Source of the DNA: Nostoc linckia FACHB-104
GTDB lineage: Bacteria; Cyanobacteriota; Cyanobacteriia; Cyanobacteriales; Nostocaceae
Reading direction: 5' to 3'
DNA: 46,757 nt
Assembly (NCBI RefSeq): GCF_014696615.1
Contig: NZ_JACJQJ010000065.1
Location: 1-46,757, forward strand
The notes beneath the pieces were generated by a model. The model worked only from the letters and a program-made list of their open reading frames with translations. It was not told the origin of the DNA and made no database searches. The position numbers and the translations under genes are program-made. How positions within the stretch are numbered: the first letter of the stretch is position 1; every line of letters begins with the position of its first letter. Of this stretch, positions 16,494-24,447 are shown piece after piece.

Positions 16494-16958
16494 ATGAAGC
16501 AACGGCTATGTTCTGTAGTTTTTGGTGGGATATTTTTGCTTATCGGTCTGGTCTTCCTTTGGGAAGGTTTACCTCATACTAATTCAGTCACTTGTAACCG
16601 TATAGCAGTGAATCAAGTAGATTGCCAACAACAGGAAAAAATATTGTGGTGGATACCTATTAAAACAGTTTCATTAAAGAATTTACAAGCAATTAGTTTG
16701 GGAAAAGGGACAAACTATTACGATAGCATCCTGTATTTCATCTCTTTGAAAGGAGAAGAAAATAATTTAATGTTTGGTAATTCTCTTAATTTAGAAGATA
16801 TTCAAGGTGATTTACTCAAAGCACAACATTTTTTTCAATATAGCAAAACAATATCATTGACCTTAGAGAGGTACAAAGCAGAGTATTTGGTTGCAGTTAT
16901 CGGATTTTTATTTGGAATATTGGGTTTTCAGATAATGACATGGAAAAGAATAAATTAA
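16494..16958 (+). CDS. Small membrane protein of unknown function
   Basis: A 154-residue protein with two membrane segments, residues about 7-25 and 129-149. Between them is an extramembrane domain of about 100 residues rich in beta-type sequence (TCNRIAVNQVDCQQQE, VSLKNLQAISLGKG). This resembles small bacterial proteins with a PH-like domain between two helices, but I cannot name the family. It stands alone, convergent with the acyl-CoA ligase gene, and 150 bases downstream of the second MITE copy. Confidence 0.6.
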   Translation: MKQRLCSVVFGGIFLLIGLVFLWEGLPHTNSVTCNRIAVNQVDCQQQEKILWWIPIKTVSLKNLQAISLGKGTNYYDSILYFISLKGEENNLMFGNSLNLEDIQGDLLKAQHFFQYSKTISLTLERYKAEYLVAVIGFLFGILGFQIMTWKRIN

Positions 16959-17109
16959 GACCAATTTAAAAAATGAGACATATTGATAGGAAAACAACAA
17001 TGTATTGATATAATCTGACAGGTGCTAAATTTTATAAAAAATGTAATTTGAGCTATAACTCTAACTTTTAAAACTTGCGCCTCTCGTTCTTAAAAATTGC
17101 TAACTCCTA

Positions 17110-18627
17110 TCATGAAGATGAGCGAAATAGCTCAACCACTGTTGGCTTAGTTACCTTCCCCATAGCATTACGTGGTAGTTCTTCAACTGTCAAAATTCTA
17201 GTGGGAATTTTATAAACTGCTAATTGCTCTTTTGCCCAATTCCTAAAATATTCTAATGTCAACTGGCGCTGTGGTTGCAATACTAAAGCTGCACAGACTC
17301 GCTCACCCCATTCTGGATCGGGAACGCCGACAACTGCACATTCTTGTATATCTGGATGGGTTCTTAATACTTCTTCAATTTCTAAAGCCGAGACTTTATA
17401 GCCGCCAGTTTTGATAATATCCACGCTCATCCGCCCTAGAATGCGGTAGTTACCATTCTCAACTACGGCGAGATCGCCGGTACAAAACCAGCCATCTTTA
17501 AAAGCCTTTGCGGTTGCTTGGGGATTTTGCCAATATTCTAAAAATACTGTGGGGCCTTTAACTTGGATTTCGCCTGGAGTTCCTGGTGAAACTAACTCTC
17601 CACTTTCATCTACTAATCTGACTTCCACTTGCGGTAGTGGTTTTCCTACATATCCTGAGTAACGTTGACCATGTAAAGGATTGGACAACGCCATACCAAT
17701 TTCTGTCATCCCATAGCGTTCAAGCAGAAAGTGGTTGCTAATACTCTGCCATTTTTCTAAAACTTGAACTGGTAAGGCTGCTGAACCAGAAACCATGAGG
17801 CGCATTTTGCTACAGCCATCTGTCATACTTTTTTGGCGATCGCTAGAAGCAGCTTCCCAAGCAGCAATTAGCTTGACATAAATCGTGGGAACTGCCATAA
17901 ATAAGGTTAAGTCACCCTCACAAATTCTATTCCAGACGGTTTCAGCATCAAATTTGCTCAAAATATGACACTCAGCACCAGCCCATAAAGCACAAGTAAG
18001 GACGTTGATAATTCCATGAATATGATGCAGGGGAAGTACATGGAGAATGCGATCGCACAGCGTCTCCGTAGGAGAATCATTGGATGTCCATTCCCAAGCT
18101 GTAATTAAGCTAGTCACTTGCGCTTGAATATTTTTATGAGTTGTCACTACGCCTTTGGGTTTACCTGTGGTACCGCTTGTGTAGAGAATTAAGGCGCGTC
18201 TAGTGATATCTACTTTTGGAAAGCGATCAACAGGATCTGGAAGTGTTTCTGAGGTGAGGATAAATCGTAAATTTTTTTCAGTAGCGATCGCTCGCAATAT
18301 TGCTTCAAAATTGGGATGAGCAACAATAATCGATGCTCCGGAATTTGTAATTACATACTCTAATTCTGGTTTTGGGTGAGAAATACACAGAGGTACAGCT
18401 ATTCCACCAGCACGCCAAATCCCCCATTGAGTAGCGACATACTCAAACCCAGGTGGTATAAGAAAAGCAACTCGCACCTCCTGTAAATCTTCTGCATCTT
18501 GAAGCAAATTTGCTGCTATTTGACTAGATGTTTGCAGCAAATTTCTGTAGGTAAATGCTCCGTCCGTTGTAACAATTGCTATTTTCTCGTTATGCTCTTG
18601 AGCAAGAGTAATTAAAGGGAGATTCAC
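17110..18627 (-). CDS. AMP-forming acyl-CoA ligase, malonyl-CoA-synthetase-like
   Basis: A 505-residue ANL-superfamily enzyme that adenylates a carboxylic acid and transfers it to CoA. Motifs: P-loop YTSGTTGKPKG at residues 149-159, LPLHHIHG, the YGMTEIGMALSNPL block, TGDLA, and the C-terminal catalytic Lys in RNAMGKVTK. The length and the HGIINVLTCALWAGAECHIL region resemble MatB-type malonyl-CoA synthetases, but the substrate cannot be fixed by eye. It follows the last phn gene across a 126-base gap filled by TTGACGG heptamers on the same strand. It may be read from the phn transcript, without a known role in phosphonate breakdown. Confidence 0.85.
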   Translation of the reverse strand: MNLPLITLAQEHNEKIAIVTTDGAFTYRNLLQTSSQIAANLLQDAEDLQEVRVAFLIPPGFEYVATQWGIWRAGGIAVPLCISHPKPELEYVITNSGASIIVAHPNFEAILRAIATEKNLRFILTSETLPDPVDRFPKVDITRRALILYTSGTTGKPKGVVTTHKNIQAQVTSLITAWEWTSNDSPTETLCDRILHVLPLHHIHGIINVLTCALWAGAECHILSKFDAETVWNRICEGDLTLFMAVPTIYVKLIAAWEAASSDRQKSMTDGCSKMRLMVSGSAALPVQVLEKWQSISNHFLLERYGMTEIGMALSNPLHGQRYSGYVGKPLPQVEVRLVDESGELVSPGTPGEIQVKGPTVFLEYWQNPQATAKAFKDGWFCTGDLAVVENGNYRILGRMSVDIIKTGGYKVSALEIEEVLRTHPDIQECAVVGVPDPEWGERVCAALVLQPQRQLTLEYFRNWAKEQLAVYKIPTRILTVEELPRNAMGKVTKPTVVELFRSSS

Positions 18628-18642
18628 TGTTAGTTACCAACT

Positions 18643-18707
18643 TGATGACGGTTGACGGTTGACGGTTGACGGTTGACGGTTGACGGTTGACGGTTGACTG
18701 GTGACTG
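18643..18707. repeat. TTGACGG heptamer array between phnM and the ligase gene
   Basis: About eight head-to-tail copies of TTGACGG, ending in TGACTGG variants. It fills most of the gap between phnM1 and the ligase gene. There are no unique spacers, so it is not a CRISPR array. Confidence 0.9.
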
Positions 18708-18753
18708 TGAACAATATAGCAATCAGTAATGCTATTTTTTAACTTCCGTAAAT

Positions 18754-19890
18754 TTAAGCAACGCGATCGCCTCGGCAGATAGTTGCAGTTAAACGAGGTA
18801 CGATACCATCATCATGAACAGTGATAAAATCTGCTCTTTTGCCGATTTCTAGACTACCGCGATCGCTAAATACATTAATGGCTTTGGCTGGGTTACTGGT
18901 AAATAATTGCATTGCTTCGTAAATCGGCTTTTCTGTTTTCTGTGCAATCATAAAAATTGATTGCAATAAGCTTTGGGGAACGTAATCAGAGGAAATCACA
19001 TCCACTAAATTTTGCAATACCAATTCCATTGCAGAAACATTACCAGAATGAGAACCACCCAAAACTAAATTTGGCGCACCCATTAATACTTGTAATCCTA
19101 AACTGTGCGCTGCTTTAGCTGCTTCTAAGGTAGTAGGAAATTCCGCTAATACTGCACCATCTTGCACCGCTTCTTTAACGTGTTCTACGGTAGCATCATC
19201 ATGACTGGCTAAGGAAATACCTTGAGTTTGAGCGAGTTCTACTAAAGCTGTCCGGTTTTTCTGTGCATATATTTCTTGTTTTTGCTGACGAATTAAAATA
19301 AATTCATCCATTTGATCAGCAGTCACACCATGTTTACCCATATAGTATTCTTTAAACTTATCTAAGCGGATAAACTGGCGTTGTCCAGGGGTGTGATCCA
19401 TCAATGAAATCATGGATAACAGAGGATGATTGATATATTGTGCGGTAATTTCATAGACCTGTTCATAAGCTAATTCACAACGTAAATGCAGGCGATGTTC
19501 CACACAAAAGCGTCCTGCTGCTTGTCCTTGGGAGACAACATCAATCATCGGTGCATAGTTAATTAAGCGCGGAGAACCAGCTGCTACATCACCAATTGCG
19601 ATCGCATCACATACTGTTGTGACTCCGGCGCTGGCTAAATCGCGATCGTGATAAACTGCTGCGGCTTCTAAAGGCCAGCGAATACCAGGACGAGGAGACA
19701 TACAGCGTTCTAGGTTGTCGGTGTGTAACTCAATTAATCCTGGTAAAAGATAATCTCCCTCACCATTTTGTCCCTGACTCACAACTCCTGGTTGAATATC
19801 AGCAATCAATCCATCTCTGACTACTAAAGTACCCAGCAGTTCTTGATTTGGTAGTTGCAGACGATAGTTAGTGTAAATCTGCTCGTTCAT
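18754..19890 (-). CDS. phnM: PhnM, ribose 1-methylphosphonate 5-triphosphate diphosphatase (copy 1)
   Basis: A 378-residue amidohydrolase that follows E. coli PhnM closely: LLPGLIELHTDN, HRLHLRCEL, SLMDHTPGQRQF, SLASHDDATVEH, LMGAPNLVLGGSHSGN and DVISSDYVPQSLL. PhnM removes pyrophosphate from the alkylphosphonate-ribose triphosphate made by PhnGHI(L), giving the substrate of the PhnJ C-P lyase. It acts in the cytoplasm. It is the last phn gene of the GHIJKLM run, downstream of phnL across a heptamer-rich gap. A second, divergent PhnM is encoded at 23206-24411; this copy is the orthodox one. Confidence 0.93.
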   Translation of the reverse strand: MNEQIYTNYRLQLPNQELLGTLVVRDGLIADIQPGVVSQGQNGEGDYLLPGLIELHTDNLERCMSPRPGIRWPLEAAAVYHDRDLASAGVTTVCDAIAIGDVAAGSPRLINYAPMIDVVSQGQAAGRFCVEHRLHLRCELAYEQVYEITAQYINHPLLSMISLMDHTPGQRQFIRLDKFKEYYMGKHGVTADQMDEFILIRQQKQEIYAQKNRTALVELAQTQGISLASHDDATVEHVKEAVQDGAVLAEFPTTLEAAKAAHSLGLQVLMGAPNLVLGGSHSGNVSAMELVLQNLVDVISSDYVPQSLLQSIFMIAQKTEKPIYEAMQLFTSNPAKAINVFSDRGSLEIGKRADFITVHDDGIVPRLTATICRGDRVA

Positions 19891-19899
19891 AATAATTTG

Positions 19900-20032
19900 T
19901 TGACTGATGACTGGTGACTGATGACTGATGACTGATGACTGATGACTGGTGACTGGTGACTAGTGACTGGGAATGGTAAATGCTTTGTTGGGATAGTTAA
20001 GAAATCAACTGTTAACTGTCAACCGTCAACCG
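19900..20032. repeat. TGACTGA/TCAACCG heptamer tract between phnL and phnM
   Basis: Runs of GACTGAT and GACTGGT units followed by TCAACCG units fill the gap. The last units supply the TGA stop codon of phnL (20033-20035). Confidence 0.9.
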
Positions 20033-20758
20033 TCAACTATTAAAAATTAATTCGCGGGTGCAGAGTTGCGATCGCACTTCTTCATCATGAAAAATTCCAA
20101 TTAATGAACAGCCTTGATTTTTGCGTTCTTGTAATAGTTCAATCACTACCTGACGATTACTAGCATCTAGGGCTGATGTTGGTTCATCTAGTAGTAATAT
20201 TGGATAATTAACTACTAATGCTCTGGCAATATTTACCCGTTGTTTTTCACCACCAGAAAAAGTTGTGGGGGAAAGCTGCCATAATCTTTCTGCAAGGTTG
20301 AGGCGACGAAATAATTCTTTAACTTTGTTATATGCAATATCTATATTTATGCCTAATTCTAATAGTGGTTCGGCAGCTACATCTACGGCTGGTACTCTAG
20401 GAATTACTCTTAAAAATTGGCTGACATATCCCATAGTTTTCTGGCGAACTGCTAAAATTTCATGGGCTGCGAGTTGGCATAAATCAAGCCAGGATTCTTC
20501 ATGTTTCACCCAAATTGAACCACTATCAACGCGATAATTTGCATATAAACAGCGCATAAATGTAGATTTCCCAGTACCAGATGCTCCAGAAAGAGCGATA
20601 CATTCTCCCGCATTAACTGTCAAAGAAACTCCTTCTAAAACAGAAAGTTGCATTCCTCCTTGCTGATGCAAAGTAAAACTTTTGCGTAAGTTTTCTACTT
20701 GCAAAAGTGCTTGGCTAGGAAAGTTTACGGAACTATGATTAAGAGTTAATGATTGCAT
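20033..20758 (-). CDS. phnL: PhnL, ABC-type ATPase of the C-P lyase system
   Basis: A 241-residue ABC ATPase. Walker A is ALSGASGTGKSTFMR, the signature is TTFSGGEKQRVNIARA, and Walker B is PILLLDEPTSALD. PhnL, with PhnGHI, helps attach triphosphoribose to the phosphonate; it is not part of the transporter. It follows phnK in the usual K-L-M order. The final codons read AAT-AGT-TGA, where the stop falls in the adjacent heptamer repeat, so the C-terminus may have been trimmed or reset by repeat expansion. It ends slightly early after the conserved region, but all catalytic motifs are present. Confidence 0.92.
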   Translation of the reverse strand: MQSLTLNHSSVNFPSQALLQVENLRKSFTLHQQGGMQLSVLEGVSLTVNAGECIALSGASGTGKSTFMRCLYANYRVDSGSIWVKHEESWLDLCQLAAHEILAVRQKTMGYVSQFLRVIPRVPAVDVAAEPLLELGINIDIAYNKVKELFRRLNLAERLWQLSPTTFSGGEKQRVNIARALVVNYPILLLDEPTSALDASNRQVVIELLQERKNQGCSLIGIFHDEEVRSQLCTRELIFNS

Positions 20759-20782
20759 GGTTAAGAAGCATCAATAAGGAAC

Positions 20783-20845
20783 AGTCAATAGTCAAAAGTC
20801 AACCGTCAACCGTCAACCGTCAACCGTCATCAGTCAACCGTCAAC
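20783..20845. repeat. TCAACCG heptamer tract between phnK and phnL
   Basis: Head-to-tail TCAACCG units with interspersed TCATCAG variants, spanning nearly the whole 90-base gap. Confidence 0.88.
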
Positions 20846-20848
20846 AAA

Positions 20849-21622
20849 TCATGGTGTTAAAGCTGCGCTGACTAGTAGCTGGGTGTAAGGATGTTGTGGA
20901 TCGTCAAGTACTTGATCGGTTAAGCCTGATTCCACTACTTGTCCTTGTTGCATAACTAGTAATCTATGCGCTAGTAGCCTGACTACGCCGATATCGTGAG
21001 TCACTATAATGACGCTAAGACGAAAATTGCGGACAAGCGATCGCAATAAATCCAATAACCTCGCTTGTACCGAAACATCCAACCCACCTGTCGGTTCATC
21101 CATCAAAATCAACCGAGGACGTGTCACCAACACACGAGCTAGTTGTAATCTTTGTTGCATCCCTCCAGAAAATTGCACTGGTAAATCATCTATCCTTGCT
21201 GAGTCAATTTCTACTTGTCGTAGCCAGTGTGCGGCTTCATCCCGAATATTACCGTAGTGTCGCACCCCTATATCTAGAAGGCGTTCACCGATATTTGCCC
21301 CTGCACTCACCCGCATTCGCAACCCATCACGAGGATTTTGCTGAACAAAACCCCATTCAGTTCGCATTAATAACCGTCGTTTAGCTTCCGCAAGTTGAAA
21401 AACTTCTATGTCTTCATCATTACGATTGTTATAAGTAACATTACCTTGGTCAACAGTGATATGATTAGCGATCGCACTCAGCAAAGTAGACTTACCCGAA
21501 CCCGATTCACCCACAATCCCGAGAACTTGGCCAGGATAAAGATTAAACGAGATGCGATCGCAAGCCTTAATCGCACCGTAAGATTTACTCAGATGATGAA
21601 CTTGTAAAAGAGGTTTAGTCAT
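20849..21622 (-). CDS. phnK: PhnK, ABC-type ATPase of the C-P lyase complex
   Basis: A 257-residue ABC ATPase of the oligopeptide-transporter-like type, as PhnK is. Walker A is GIVGESGSGKSTLL, Q-loop is WGFVQQNPRDGLRM, the signature is VQFSGGMQQRLQLARV, Walker B is LILMDEPTGGLD and the switch His is in IVTHDIGVV. The QNPRDGLRM segment is a PhnK hallmark. In E. coli PhnK docks on the PhnGHIJ core and drives conformational change; it is not a transporter part. It lies downstream of phnJ, separated by a heptamer tract. Confidence 0.93.
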   Translation of the reverse strand: MTKPLLQVHHLSKSYGAIKACDRISFNLYPGQVLGIVGESGSGKSTLLSAIANHITVDQGNVTYNNRNDEDIEVFQLAEAKRRLLMRTEWGFVQQNPRDGLRMRVSAGANIGERLLDIGVRHYGNIRDEAAHWLRQVEIDSARIDDLPVQFSGGMQQRLQLARVLVTRPRLILMDEPTGGLDVSVQARLLDLLRSLVRNFRLSVIIVTHDIGVVRLLAHRLLVMQQGQVVESGLTDQVLDDPQHPYTQLLVSAALTP

Positions 21623-21624
21623 TT

Positions 21625-21698
21625 GTCATTGGTCATTTGTTATTAGTCATCAGTCAACCGTCATCAGTCAACCGTCAACAGTCATCAGTCAACCGTCA
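21625..21698. repeat. Heptamer tract after phnJ
   Basis: TCATCAG/TCAACCG units run up to the phnJ stop. The last PhnJ residues (Val-Asp) and its TGA are written by a repeat unit (GTTGACTGA on the minus strand). Confidence 0.88.
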
Positions 21699-22598
21699 TC
21701 AGTCAACACTTCTTTTATTACAAAAATCCGTATCTGAACAAATCCACATTCGCCCGCCTTGGTCATCAATCACGACTTCATCTAAATAGCTTTCTGTAGA
21801 ACCGCATAACTCACAGGCTTTATCCCATTTTTCTACGGTGAAGGGATGGTCTTCAAAATCTAGGCTTTTGACTTTGGTGTAGGGTGGAATTGCATATATG
21901 CGTTTTTCTCTCCCTGCACCAAATAATTGCAATGCGGGACTCATATTCATTTTGGGATTATCAAAGCGGGGAATGGGGCTAGGACTCATTAAATAACGGT
22001 CATGCACCATTACGGGATAATCGTAGGATGTGGCAATGTGTCCATGTGTGGTGATATCTTCGTAAAGTTTGACGTACATCGCCCCATATTCTTCTAAAGC
22101 GTGCATTTTTCCTGTCTCTACAGATGAGGGTTCTAGCCAGCGCAAAGGTTCGGGAATTGGTACTTGGTAAACTAAAATCTGTCCGTCTTTGAGTGGTGTT
22201 TCGGGTATGCGATGGCGCGTCTGAATCAGAGTGGCTTCTTGGGTGTGTTCTGTTGTCTCTACACCACAAACTTTTTTGAAAAAGCGACGAATATTTACAG
22301 CGTTTGTCGTATCATCTGCACCTTGATCGATGACTTTCAAGACATCAGTTTGACCGATTACAGCAGCCGTTACTTGAATCCCCCCAGTACCCCAGCCGTA
22401 AGACATGGGCATTTCTCTGGAAGAAAAGGGTATTTGATGTCCGGGAATCGCCACAGCTTTCAGCAAGGCGCGGCGAATAGAACGCTTTGTTTGTTCGTCT
22501 AGGTAGGCGAAGTTGAAGCCTGGTTCGGGGGATGGGGGATTGGGGATTGGGGACTGGGGACTGGGGATTGGGGACTGGGGATTGGGAGAAATAGTCAT
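21699..22598 (-). CDS. phnJ: PhnJ, radical-SAM carbon-phosphorus lyase
   Basis: A 299-residue PhnJ, the radical-SAM enzyme that breaks the C-P bond of ribose phosphonate 5-phosphate. The match to E. coli PhnJ starts at FNFAYLDEQTKR (residue 28) and runs to the end. The C-terminal cysteines Cys262, Cys265, Cys287 and Cys293 correspond to E. coli 241, 244, 266 and 272. The catalytic Gly (E. coli Gly32) is Gly53 in AIPG. The extra 21 N-terminal residues are Pro-Ser-rich and encoded by a TGGGGA-type repeat. No Met lies between the repeat and the conserved core, and the ATG overlaps the upstream gene's stop (ATGA, 22595-22598), so the repeat-encoded start is probably real. The last two residues also come from a repeat. 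Confidence 0.95.
   Translation of the reverse strand: MTISPNPQSPIPSPQSPIPNPPSPEPGFNFAYLDEQTKRSIRRALLKAVAIPGHQIPFSSREMPMSYGWGTGGIQVTAAVIGQTDVLKVIDQGADDTTNAVNIRRFFKKVCGVETTEHTQEATLIQTRHRIPETPLKDGQILVYQVPIPEPLRWLEPSSVETGKMHALEEYGAMYVKLYEDITTHGHIATSYDYPVMVHDRYLMSPSPIPRFDNPKMNMSPALQLFGAGREKRIYAIPPYTKVKSLDFEDHPFTVEKWDKACELCGSTESYLDEVVIDDQGGRMWICSDTDFCNKRSVD
22525..22590. repeat. GGGGACT/GGGGATT heptamer repeat coding for the PhnJ N-terminus
   Basis: Nine or so units of the GGGGACT/GGGGATT heptamer lie within the first 75 coding bases of phnJ and are read as a Pro-Asn-Pro-Gln-Ser-Pro-Ile pattern. Confidence 0.88.
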
Positions 22599-23152
22599 TG
22601 GATGGGGGATAGTAAAGAAGCGTTCATGTATTGGGTGAAGTAGTTTAAGTCAGTGGTGGGTAGATTTTTTATTTTGGCTTTGTCGTCGTAAATTCTTAGC
22701 TGTACTGCATCTTCGGCGTAAGGTTGCTGAATAAATTGCTCTGCTTGTTCTGGGGAAAATATGCCTCCTTGCAGTTCTAAGCTGCGTTTGGAAGCAACTG
22801 AGAGACTATCCCAATATTCAGGATCAATTGAGCAAAGATAACGTTTAGCGACGACATGAAGTCTAATTGGTTCTGTGACTGCTGAATTGAAAATCTGCTT
22901 TAGTAAAGGTATAGCGCGATGTTCGTGATGATCATCTATACCTTGGCTAGCGGGATTATCACCCAAGTCATGAATTAAATGCCCTAAATCATGGAGTAAA
23001 CAAGCGGTAATTAATTCATGGCTGTGACCTGATTGTTCAGCGAGGCTAGCACATTGCAAGGCGTGTTCTAGTTGGCTGACGGCTTCCGCACCATACAATT
23101 GAGAACCTTTTTCGGTGAATAGGTTAATGATGTTTTCGATGGTAGGGTTCAT
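22595..23152 (-). CDS. PhnZ-like HD-domain oxygenase of phosphonate operons
   Basis: A 185-residue HD-domain protein of the kind found in phosphonate operons, similar to PhnZ. PhnZ uses a mixed-valence di-iron centre to split 2-amino-1-hydroxyethylphosphonate into glycine and phosphate. By alignment to PhnZ from memory, all six metal ligands are present: His30 (QLEH), His54-Asp55 (LLHDLGH), His76 or 78 (DDHHEHR), His99 (RLHVVAKRY) and Asp156 (IYDDKAK). Substrate-contacting Tyr20 and Lys103 are also in place, as is the SLELQGGIF segment. It lies between phnM2 and phnJ and its stop overlaps the phnJ start by four bases, implying coupled translation. No PhnY partner is in the window, so the substrate may differ. 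Confidence 0.85.
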   Translation of the reverse strand: MNPTIENIINLFTEKGSQLYGAEAVSQLEHALQCASLAEQSGHSHELITACLLHDLGHLIHDLGDNPASQGIDDHHEHRAIPLLKQIFNSAVTEPIRLHVVAKRYLCSIDPEYWDSLSVASKRSLELQGGIFSPEQAEQFIQQPYAEDAVQLRIYDDKAKIKNLPTTDLNYFTQYMNASLLSPIQ

Positions 23153-23159
23153 AAGATAA

Positions 23160-23200
23160 ATGTTGACGGTTGATGGTTGACTGTTGACTGTTGACTGGGT
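23160..23200. repeat. TTGACTG heptamer tract
   Basis: About five TTGACGG/TTGATGG/TTGACTG units in the 53-base gap between phnM2 and the HD gene. Confidence 0.85.
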
Positions 23201-23205
23201 GTTTA

Positions 23206-24411
23206 TTAAATCTGGTAGCGGGCGACTTCTTGTCCGGCTACGTATACAGATGAAATTGCAGTAATCGCAGATGGTAAGGAATTATTAGGAGATATCAAGA
23301 GGAAATCTGCATCTAAACCTGGGGCGATTTTGCCTTTGCGATCGCTAATTCCCGCAGCTTTTGCTGGTAGGCTAGAAACTAATGACCATGCTTGTTCAAA
23401 GGACATTAAGCCTAATTCTTGGAGCTTGAAAGGGGCGTAAAACAAAGAAGGGTAATGATAATCTGAGCAGAGACAATCGATAACGTTATTTTTTACCGCC
23501 TCAGCTACACTCATCAAACCTAAGTGGGAACCACCACGCACTAAGTTAGGCGCACCCATGAGGACGGCTGCACCATATTCACGACACTTTGCTGCTAAAT
23601 CTACAGTCGCGGGAAATTCTGCGATCGCAACTCTGCGCTGTTGACTAAGTAAGACTTTTTCGAGGCTATCATCATCATGGGACGCAAGCGGAATACTATA
23701 TTTATGAGCTAATTCCACCAGTTCTTGTATTTGTGCGTCGCCTTCGTGTCGTTTTGCTGTCACCTGATTGATTAATTCTTCAATCTCTTCTAGAGACATG
23801 GATGATCTCTGCTTCACACTATTGATATAGCGGCTAAATCTCTTTTGATTACCTGGGGGTGGTAGGTGATCGTTGATAGATAAAAGATGCACTTTACCAG
23901 ATATCATCCAATCACATAACTCTTGATGTCCGGCTATATTTGCTTCTTCGTGTCTAATATGAATGCGATGATTGCAGTGTAAAACTTGTTTACCTACCCC
24001 TAAAATGAAGTCAATTAAAGCACGAGCAGAATCGCGACTGCGTAACCCTGGTTCGTAAGAGTCTGTAATTGAGCAGTAAAAAGTAGTGATACCAGACGCT
24101 AAGAGGTTACGGTCATTATCTGCGATCGCTATTGGTAGAGGAAAATTAACTCCCGGACGAGGACAAATCATCCTCTCAAAAGCATCACCATGTAAGTCAA
24201 TAATTCCTGGTAACATCTGGAGACCTTGACCATTTACCAGATGAAATCCATTAGGGCTTATTGCCTGATCAATACTAATAAATTGCCCATCTTCAATTAA
24301 AACAGTGGCATCTTTTACCCAATCATCAGGAGTTAAGACATTTACTCCTTGAATCGCAATTTTTGTATTATTTAATTTTGACAATATTTGAATAGTTTGT
24401 GTTGTTGTCAC
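23206..24411 (-). CDS. Divergent PhnM-family amidohydrolase (copy 2)
   Basis: A 401-residue PhnM homologue clearly different from copy 1. Shared landmarks: MLPGIIDLHGDAFER (copy 1 has LIELHTDNLER), HRIHIRHEE, SINDHLPPPGNQKRF with an inserted PPPG, PLASHDDDS, LMGAPNLVRGGSHLG and LCSDYHYPSL. The metal-binding His-x-Asp and later Asp/His residues are kept, so it should be catalytically active. It lies between phnI and the HD gene, where E. coli has no phnM. It may hydrolyse a different intermediate, for example work with the HD enzyme, or act on another nucleotide phosphonate. It belongs to the same transcript as its neighbours. Confidence 0.85.
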   Translation of the reverse strand: MTTTQTIQILSKLNNTKIAIQGVNVLTPDDWVKDATVLIEDGQFISIDQAISPNGFHLVNGQGLQMLPGIIDLHGDAFERMICPRPGVNFPLPIAIADNDRNLLASGITTFYCSITDSYEPGLRSRDSARALIDFILGVGKQVLHCNHRIHIRHEEANIAGHQELCDWMISGKVHLLSINDHLPPPGNQKRFSRYINSVKQRSSMSLEEIEELINQVTAKRHEGDAQIQELVELAHKYSIPLASHDDDSLEKVLLSQQRRVAIAEFPATVDLAAKCREYGAAVLMGAPNLVRGGSHLGLMSVAEAVKNNVIDCLCSDYHYPSLFYAPFKLQELGLMSFEQAWSLVSSLPAKAAGISDRKGKIAPGLDADFLLISPNNSLPSAITAISSVYVAGQEVARYQI

Positions 24412-24447
24412 TGACTTACACCAATTTGTGACTGATTAATAAAATAC

